Shown here: positions 57,166-64,000 of the stretch, in pieces
Position numbering within the stretch: position 1 is the stretch's first letter
Layout of the letters: each line of letters starts with the position of its first letter
From: Rugalucina vietnamica
Lineage: Eukaryota > Mollusca > Bivalvia > Lucinida > Lucinidae
Reading direction: 5' to 3'
DNA: 64,000 nucleotides
NCBI GenBank assembly: GCA_964017185.1
Contig: OZ024879.1
Coordinates: 29,422,956-29,486,955, forward strand
Program-made: the position numbers and the translations under genes
Notes under the pieces: generated by a model
Told to the model about the DNA's origin: nothing
What the model saw: only the letters and a program-made list of their open reading frames with translations
Databases searched by the model: none

Positions 57166-58159
57166 TAGTAGACCTGAGTAAGTAGACCTTGTAGGTAAAC
57201 CTAGGTAGGTAGATCTTGGTAAGTAGACCTTGGTAGGTAGACCTAGGTAAGTAGACCTAGGTAAGTAGACCCCGGACGTAGACCTTGGTAAGTAGACATA
57301 GTAGGTAGACCCAGGTAAGTAGACCTAGGTAGGTAGACCTTGGGAAGTAGACCTAGGTAGGTAGACCTAGGTAAGTAGACTTTGGTAAGTAGACATAGAT
57401 AGGTATGTATACCTTGGTAAGTAGACCTAGGTAGGTAGACCTAGGTAAGTAAACCTTGGTAAGTAGACGTAGATAGGTAGACCTTGGTAGGTAGAAATAG
57501 GTTAGTAGACATTGGAAGTAAACTTAGTATGTAGGTTTTGGTAGGTAGACCTTGTTAGGTAGACCTTGGTAGGTAGACCTTGGCAGGTAGACCTTGGTAA
57601 GTAGATATTGGTTAATAGACCTAGTAGGTAGACTTTGGTAAGTAGACCTAGGTGGGTAGACCTTGGTAAGTAGACTTGGTAAGTAGACCATAGAAGGTAG
57701 ACCTTGGTAAGTAGACCTTGTAGGAAGACCTTGGTAAGTAGACCCCGGAAGTGAGACCTTGGTAAGTAGACCTAGTTCGATAGACTAAGGTAAGTAGACC
57801 TGGGTAGATAAACCTTGGTAAGTAGACCTAGGTATGTAGACATTGGAAGTAGACCTAGGTATGTAGACCTTGGTAACTTGACCTTGGTAAGTAGACCTAG
57901 ATAAGTAGACCTTGGAAGGTAGACCTAGATAGGTAGACTAAGACATAGGTAAGTAAACCTAGGAAAGGGAACCTTGGTAAGTAGACCCAGGTAGATAAAC
58001 CTTGGTTAGTAGACTTAGGTAGGTAGACCTTGGAAAGTAGACCTAGGTAGGTAGACCTAGGTTGGTAGACCTAGTTAGGTAGGTAGACCTTGGTAGGCAG
58101 GTAGACCTTGGTAGTTAGGTAGACCTAGTTAGGTTTTTAGGTAGACCTAGGTAGGTAGC
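57166..58159 (+). repeat. Minisatellite, about 14-bp unit, 1 kb long
   Basis: About 70 degenerate units of GGTARGTAGACCTW. Many contain AGGTAAGTA, which is the consensus 5' splice site; AvrII-type CCTAGG palindromes are frequent. Confidence 0.92.
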
Positions 58160-58282
58160 TCCCTTAAATGTGTTCCTTCTGTTCCTTCAAACCTCAAATA
58201 TTGTCCCCCAAAAATAACCAGGCACGCTATTCACGGCGTAATTTCCGTCTGTTCGAAACGTCTCGATAATTTCGCCTGTTAC

Positions 58283-58409
58283 CTGCTTTAGGTACACCTC
58301 GCAGACGCTTGTTTTTTCGAGCGTTTATTGCCTTGTTGACTGGTTTGCTATAATACGAGGATTTTAACGGTGTAATTTCTAAAAAACCAATCTTCATCGT
58401 CGTCTGCAT
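58283..58409 (-). CDS. Candidate first coding exon, - strand
   Basis: ATG at 58409; 42 codons of basic sequence (MQTTMKIGFLEI ... RKNKRLRGVPKA) end at a strong donor AAAGCAG/GTAACA. No homologue recognised. Next exons would lie beyond the minisatellite. Confidence 0.28.
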
Positions 58410-58561
58410 TTGTAAATTGTGTATTTATCTTTTATTTTTACATTTTGGAAACAAATATGATCTGAAATAGGATATATGGAAATATGTTTGACAAAGAAAA
58501 ATGTTCAGCCGAAAAAAGAAAAAGAAAGTACAAATTTCCCGACATCTGAACGACACATTGT

Positions 58562-58645
58562 CTGCGCATGCCCATATTCTTCAGGACAAAAATGTCTGCG
58601 CCCAAACATTAATGGCCGCCTAACCGTCGGTTTTGTTCGGTAAGG
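58562..58645 (+). promoter_or_regulatory. Candidate CpG promoter with NRF1- and YY1-like motifs
   Basis: CTGCGCATGCCCA resembles NRF1, AATGGCCGCC resembles YY1, and TTCG followed by GTAAGG at 58640 is a good 5' splice site. This could be an untranslated first exon on +; a - strand exon candidate lies 150 bases away, so the promoter may be bidirectional. Confidence 0.4.
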
Positions 58646-58928
58646 TATGTAGATTTTTTATTCTAAATTTCTTACGTGCGTTTATCATTAAGCAAACACA
58701 CATGTGTGTTTGCTATAAAATGTGATAATATGTGTATTATTCCTTTATTAATTTGAGCCACAACACTACAAGGGTCCAATGATAAAAACCGGGACTTTTA
58801 AAAATTATGTTCCTTTTTTTTCCCCTGGGCGAGACCAGTACTATAGGAGGTTGTTTTTGTGGGTTTTTGTTGTCTCGCGGGAGCACCCGAAGGCTCAACC
58901 GTGAGATTGGTTTTTGTAGTTGTTTTTG

Positions 58929-59030
58929 GAGAAGCCCGGGATCGAACCTGCTACCCCTGGTTTGGGATCGAACCTGCTACCCCTGGTTTACAAGGCGAGT
59001 GACTTATCCACTGCACCACGGAGCCTTCTC
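58929..59030 (-). pseudogene. tRNA-Thr(UGU)-like pseudogene with internal duplication
   Basis: Reverse strand: GGCTCCGTGGTGCAGTGGAT with an A box, an anticodon loop CTTGTAA, and a B box GGTTCGATCCC. A 26-base unit containing the B box is exactly duplicated (58938-58963, 58964-58989), so the T-arm occurs twice. Acceptor pairing is poor. May be a SINE head. Confidence 0.5.
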
Positions 59031-59954
59031 GGAACAATGACGTCATTTCAGCGTGATTTATACGTCATTTGTGACACATCAATGTAGATGACATCGAACA
59101 GACGTTGATATGACGTCATTATTATATGTAACTTATGTAACTGGTGAGTATGGCGCCAAGAGACTGCAGGTGGGGTTTATGGTGGATTCACAAGCTTAAA
59201 TGTTAACGAGTGTTCAGAAAAAAGCATAACCGTTGATATTATGCTGAAAACAAATAAGAATCTGTGACATTCTTGGGGGTTTTATGCCTCGTTTTCAAAG
59301 TACCATAACAATGTCACAAAGGTTCTGGTGGTGGTATTTTATGATTAGGGCAAAAGCCCAATGTATTCTGAGCCTATAACTATTAAAAGTTTTGACTGTT
59401 TCCTCCATATAGTGTAAAAAAGGCGATTTTAGCGGGGGTGGGGGTCAAAATTTCATATGTGAGAAAATTTTAATTGTTCGCTCTTCCTTGCTTGTAGTCC
59501 TTTAATTCCACTATTGTATCATATTTTGTGCATGCAACACTGTGTAAAGTGGGATAAACATGCATAATGCCATTGAAATAAAATTGAAATATTACAACGT
59601 CAACATTTTGGGTACAAATCTTTAGCAGTTACCTGTATATATTATTGTCTAAGTACTGCCAAACATTATACAAGGCACTGTTAGCTCATAAGAAAACCTG
59701 CAATCTGTTATATGCAAAACATTATACCCAGATCAGCGATGACCAGCCAGCTACTCAGAATTGTGTCATTAATTAACAAAACTTCAATCCATCTTCTATG
59801 TCTTGTACAGCTTGATTAGAGTTTGATCTTAACCACACACATTTTCTCCAGACACGGCCCATTGTGACAAAACTTGGTCACACTGAGCAACCTTGCATGA
59901 ATATTTATTTACCTGTATAAACTTGTTACAACACGGCCTTTAATGTATTTATTT
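59031..59954. other. No gene seen
   Basis: Several TGACGTCA/ATGACGTCAT sites (59038, 59110) close to the tRNA-like pseudogene. Confidence 0.4.
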
Positions 59955-60112
59955 TTCTGATTCACTTTAATGTCCCTTTCAAGATTATTTCAGCTCGTAT
60001 GAGATTGACCAATCAGTAGGTGGATGAAAACATGAGAACCCAGAGAAAAAACTCCAGGCACACCCGCAAACAGAACTTGGCTTGTCTTACCTGTGTCTCG
60101 TTTCAGTATAAT
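59955..60112 (-). mobile_element. Old SINE copy with the same core
   Basis: In reverse complement: GACAAGCCAAGTTCTGTTTG, GGGTGTGCCTGGAGTTTT, CTTGAAAGGGACATTAAAG. It shares core and tail with the other two but differs elsewhere, so this is an old relative. Confidence 0.6.
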
Positions 60113-60896
60113 GGTTGTGTTGAAGTGATTATAATCATAAACGTTATTTTTGATTCGATTAAATTATGGCCGAGCATCCTTTAATAGGAAGTTTTTTAGT
60201 CATTTTGGGATTGAGCCACGTATTACTTCTGGTACCCAGTACTCTGGGAGGTTAGTGTGTCTCAGGCACAGCACGGCTCTCCGCGATTGGATCAAACCCA
60301 GGGCCTCTATTTAGAATCACTTTCATTAAAGAACTGAAAGATTCTTGTTTTGATGCCTAACGTGATATAATAAGCAAATAGTTTTATGAGAATGAATGGA
60401 AAATTGTGTAAGCATCCTTAAAGTTGGTGATTTGAAATTTTACGTCGCTGTATTGTACCAATGACAAAGACATTGTAAGTTCCCATGGTACCTAGACAGT
60501 GGTGGCATCGTACCGACCTGACTGAAAAGTTGTTGATTTGGAAGTTAATACATTAAAAAAAAATAAATAGGAAAACAGTCCACCAATGTTACTGTTTGTG
60601 GTGCAAGAGGTTATTGGCCGTGTAATCAAGTGGACAATAATAGTATAGAATGATTACAAAAGTTTGTTCCACAGAATGTACAGTACCCTCATTTTCTGGG
60701 GAATGGAACATAAAAAGTGGTTATAAATCAAGCAGATTTGGGTTAATTTTGGAAACAAATGTATATATCAATTTTTTTTACTTTATATTTGGCATACAAC
60801 TTAACTGCTTTTTTGTTTTCTTTTTAATTTTAAGTTAAAAACAATTTTACATACTTGGGCTCAAGTACTGAGATAACATTTTGGGCTGTAGGGTAC

Positions 60897-60997
60897 TGTT
60901 CCCCCCCGAGTCCCAGAACGCCATTCACATATATTATGTATAATATGACAATACATTCATATGCAAAGGGATTTCTTGGGACTCGGGGGGGGGAACA
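60897..60997. repeat. Large hairpin with 22-25 base G/C-rich arms
   Basis: TGTTCCCCCCCGAGTCCCAGAA (60897-60918) pairs with 60973-60997 apart from C/G-run length and one A. The loop is AT-rich with TTATGTATAATA. Confidence 0.82.
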
Positions 60998-61129
60998 ATG
61001 TTAAATAAATACTTATCTATTTTTCTATATCTTTAATACAAAATATGTCCATTTTAACCCAAAAATAAAGCAGTACTTCTTTTGAAACAAGAACCTCAAT
61101 CCAATATCATAAACTATGGACTACCAGCA

Positions 61130-61438
61130 AAAATGTATACAAAAACAGAAGCATTTGACCAACATTTATTTTTATCAAAATCTGGGGCAGCTATACATTA
61201 TAGCTCCCATTACCACCGTCAGAGGTCCTTTAACGAAAGGTTTACTGTGTATTTTCGTTATTTTTTAAAGGAGAGTAAACCTACAGTTGTGAAACAAAAA
61301 AGAACCCTGGCCACAATCTTAAAGGCCAGGCATGTTCAGCCAAAAAACATTTCGGGGGCCACTTCAAGACAGACTGCTACAGTACATCCAATGTTGCAAG
61401 GAATAAAGCTTTCCGGCAAAGGAAGGGGTCAATCATAA
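61130..61438 (+). CDS. Unassigned ORF, convergent with the - strand exon candidate
   Basis: An open frame of about 100 codons from ATG at 61130 (basic; TVVKQKRTLATILKARHV, KLSGKGRGQS) stops 26 bases before the - strand exon. Could be chance or a decayed gene. No splice sites stand out. Confidence 0.15.
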   Translation, partial: KMYTKTEAFDQHLFLSKSGAAIHYSSHYHRQRSFNERFTVYFRYFLKESKPTVVKQKRTLATILKARHVQPKNISGATSRQTATVHPMLQGIKLSGKGRGQS

Positions 61439-61463
61439 AAAAGGTATATACATTAGTTATTAC

Positions 61464-61784
61464 CTAAAAGAGGGTGACTGTTTATAATGTCGTCCATAGT
61501 TGAAGTCACTTCTTGCTGGTAAAAGACTATATAGGCGTCTTTTCTCATTGCCTTAATCTTCGTCTCCCACATGTGCAGTAGTCTGTCTGCTTGATATGTT
61601 GCACCAAGTCCTCTTATTTGTTCGATCTCCCTTAAGATGAGGCTCTCTATTTCACGCATGTTTTTGTTTCTTATGCTGCGGAATCTCTGTCTTTCAGATT
61701 TGGTCATGAACAGTGGTGTAAGTTTGTCCCCTTTACCTGGCGAGATCCCTTTTGAAATGTCCTCTAGATACAACTCTCGGTTGC
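61464..61784 (-). CDS. Candidate internal exon, 1-1 phase, - strand
   Basis: Acceptor TTTTATTAAAG (- strand) and donor GTAATA frame 321 bases with an open frame of 106 codons. It is charged and helical (EDISKGIS, ERQRFRSIRNKNMREIES, ADRLLHMWETKIKAMRK). The length far exceeds chance expectation in AT-rich DNA only moderately. No family recognised. Confidence 0.38.
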
Positions 61785-63938
61785 CTTTAATAAAATATAT
61801 ATACTTGGAAAATAATTAAATTGTCCCGAAACAAGTACATTATATGTAAAAAAATAAAATAACAGTAGCATATGGGTCTTTTTAATCATATGTTTTTCAA
61901 TTATTACTGTCAACCGGTTTCAAATCTTCAGGACAATAATCATTATATTGATTTAAGAAATGTGTATCTGGTTATCACCATAAAAGTCTTATTGTTGTCT
62001 AACCGGTTTGCAGATATTTGTCGCCCGTCACAACGGGTGACATATACGGTAGGATTTTCCCAAAGAAACATGGAAGAAAACCGACAGAATCCAAATACGA
62101 AAATGTGTATGGTTCTCGAAATATTATACATGTAATTTGACTAAGCGGGAAACCAGCAACGTTTTACCAACAGGAACTGATTATTGAAAGGCAGAAAGTG
62201 ATTGGCTAGATCTATTTCGACCAATCGTATCTTTGGTCTTAAAACTGGTTCGGTATTCTTTGCTGTCAAACTCCAAACCGGAGTTGTTGGCACTGTTGGG
62301 GAGTTTGCTTTGCTGTGGGTGGACTTGATTTAGTAATTATGAGTGTACGCATTCGTTTCTTCTCCTGAGGTGGCAAGGGATAGATTCGTATTTGGTCCTG
62401 TGGAAATTTATGGTATTTCATCATAGGGGTTGAAAAAGCCATAATTGCTCCTCTAAAATGGAATGTATTTATAAGATTGGACTATTTTCATTTTTAGAAC
62501 ATGTTTTTTTTTGTCAAAATGACTGTGTGTCCTTCGGATCGGGACCGTCCTTCGGATCGGGACGTTAACTGGAGGCCCCCTGTGCAGGGACAGTCATCCC
62601 CTGTGCAGGTTAAAGATCCCTACACAGGTTCTATCCTCATGCATGTAGGCTCATCCTGCAAACACACCGGAGTGTACAATGTACAACTCCCAAGAATAAT
62701 CAGAAATTGATTGATGGGAGGAACAAGAAAACAAAAGAAATTCGTGACCCAAATGCTAGCTCTGTATGCAAGAAGAAAGGTCAAGGTAATGGCGGCTTGT
62801 GAAGTTTGCAGTTTGTGCTTCCGTGTTTAAAAAGTAGGTATTTTTCAGAGGAGATTACTGAAAAAGTTTACTGGTTATGAGGTACTTTGGGATTCATGTT
62901 CTTGATTCTATTTGCATGATGAATTAAAGGATATATGCAGTAAGTGCTGTGTGTTTGCAAGTAATTTGCTGTAGCGTTTGAAAGTCCAGAGGTTTCTTGC
63001 ATTTTTCTATGTAAAAATTAGGGGGTGGGGTAAAAGTAAAACTGTAACTGTCAGCCTGAGAACAGGTGCAGTTGAATTTATGTTGTGCAAATTAGTTTTT
63101 ACTCCTATATGGAAGACTTTATAGCAGTAATGATTATTGCTTGCTGACACATGAGCTTGTAATTAACAATCAAAACTGGTAACTGGCCGCGGCCAGAATA
63201 ACGTCAAAATTTACCATCCCTTGCCACCTGAGCATAAAATTTCGGTTTCTGTATTTTGATCAGGCAGGATGTTCAATAGAACATTTCCGTTGATGTCCCA
63301 TGAAACCCCTCGACACAAATGGAGTGAACGAGGTATAAAAGTGAAACGCGATGTAGGTTAGACAGTTGATCTACACGTTAGTTAAGCTGAATAACCATTC
63401 TTACGCAATCCAGGACTAAATGATGGTGGTCTAGATCTAAATAACAGAGAAAACGGGCGACACTAGCTTTTTTAAAAGCTATCCTTGTTAAATGCCTATT
63501 TTATTTATGATTAACCGGCCTTTGTACACGTGACAAAGGACATCTAAATTTTGTAGTTTTGCCTGTCCGTTTCCTGTTGGCTGGTTTTAAATGCAGGAAA
63601 TGAAACTGCGTAAAATAAACGTTACAGACGCATACACGTCACGAATAAAGAAGCATGTAAAATATACAATACAACAACGAAAAAACAACAACAACAACAA
63701 CAACAACAATAACAACAATGGCGGGCATAACCGGTACATGTGACCAGCGAATACTGTCTTAACTGCTTAATATTGTTAAATCTTTGATGCTGTGTTGTAT
63801 ATTAATATTCCAAAACCTTTATCTTATTAAGATTACGTATATATACTGCTGTAAAAGCTGACATGAGAGCAGCGCAGTTTGCAAGGTTTGTTTGCTGGCG
63901 GATGCAGAACCACAGAAAAAGAAAAAAACTTACAAACC
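61785..63938. other. No confirmed gene
   Basis: Includes an 18-base tandem pair (CCTTCGGATCGGGAC, 62531 and 62549), an inverted pair AGGTGGCAAGGGAT (about 62368 and 63216), and an ATGGCGGC context near 62790 that opens only 13 codons. Confidence 0.4.
63684..63719. repeat. (AAC)n microsatellite
   Basis: ACA trinucleotide run with one interruption (AATAAC). Confidence 0.9.
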
Positions 63939-63983
63939 TTTGCAGTGTTGAGAGAAAGATACCAGTTCTTCGTCCAAGGGCTG
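63939..63983 (-). CDS. Possible micro-exon at window edge
   Basis: - strand: acceptor TTTCTGTGTCTGCACAG, 45 bases encoding PLDEELVSFSQHCK, donor GTTTGTAAG. Too short to be certain. Confidence 0.15.
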
Positions 63984-64000
63984 TGCAGACACAGAAACAT

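Noticed and set aside
57166-58159. CRISPR-like array
   Set aside because: Units are contiguous and degenerate without spacers, and the sequence is eukaryotic.

Overview
This window looks like AT-rich nuclear DNA from a marine invertebrate, most likely a bivalve mollusc. That is inferred from the repeat types (non-LTR retroelement debris, abundant short inverted-repeat elements, tRNA-derived SINE pieces), spliced CUB and Sushi exons, long introns and the absence of bacterial gene organisation. I cannot name the species. Nearly all short open frames are chance; the window holds one well-supported host gene, one nearly full-length dead LINE, one truncated reverse-transcriptase element, and dense layers of repeats.

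The host gene runs from 26,084 to 41,796 on the + strand. Eight exons with canonical GT/AG borders and consistent phases join into a 478-residue secreted protein: signal peptide, one CUB domain, four Sushi (CCP) domains, and an unrecognised lysine- and tryptophan-rich C-terminal domain of about 86 residues. Every junction from exon 3 onward is phase 1, so the Sushi exons are symmetrical modules that can be duplicated. Sushi exons 5 and 6 come from a recent tandem duplication. A third copy upstream survives only as 37 bases beside a SINE. The two intact copies differ more in coding sequence than in the flanking intron, mostly at replacement sites, which suggests diversifying selection.

Layout. 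0-14 kb: microsatellites, two tandem arrays (about 25 bp and 200 bp units) and dispersed repeats. 14.1-18.9 kb: a complete-length LINE with a 9-bp target duplication, inserted in an older repeat (Repeat C). 19-26 kb: MITE, truncated retroelement tails, and a 514-bp direct tandem duplication. 26-42 kb: the CUB-Sushi gene, its introns filled with repeats. 45.2-46.6 kb: a 5'-truncated reverse-transcriptase element (R) whose 3' tail recurs at about nine other places on both strands. 48.7-56 kb: Repeat C array, nested MITEs and R tails. 56-58.7 kb: a hairpin-rich CpG/CRE region, a 1-kb minisatellite and two candidate promoters. 59-64 kb: SINE and tRNA-like remnants, a large perfect-armed hairpin, and a possible unassigned exon on the - strand.

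Names used for unclassified repeats: MITE-A (GAGCC ends, 4-bp target duplication, 65-bp inner hairpin), MITE-B (CATYA ends, inner hairpin), Repeat C (over 1 kb, partly tandem), Repeat D (about 300 bp), Element E (1.6-1.7 kb, hairpin ends), R (reverse-transcriptase element). Several insertions are nested, so part of their relative order of arrival can be read directly.
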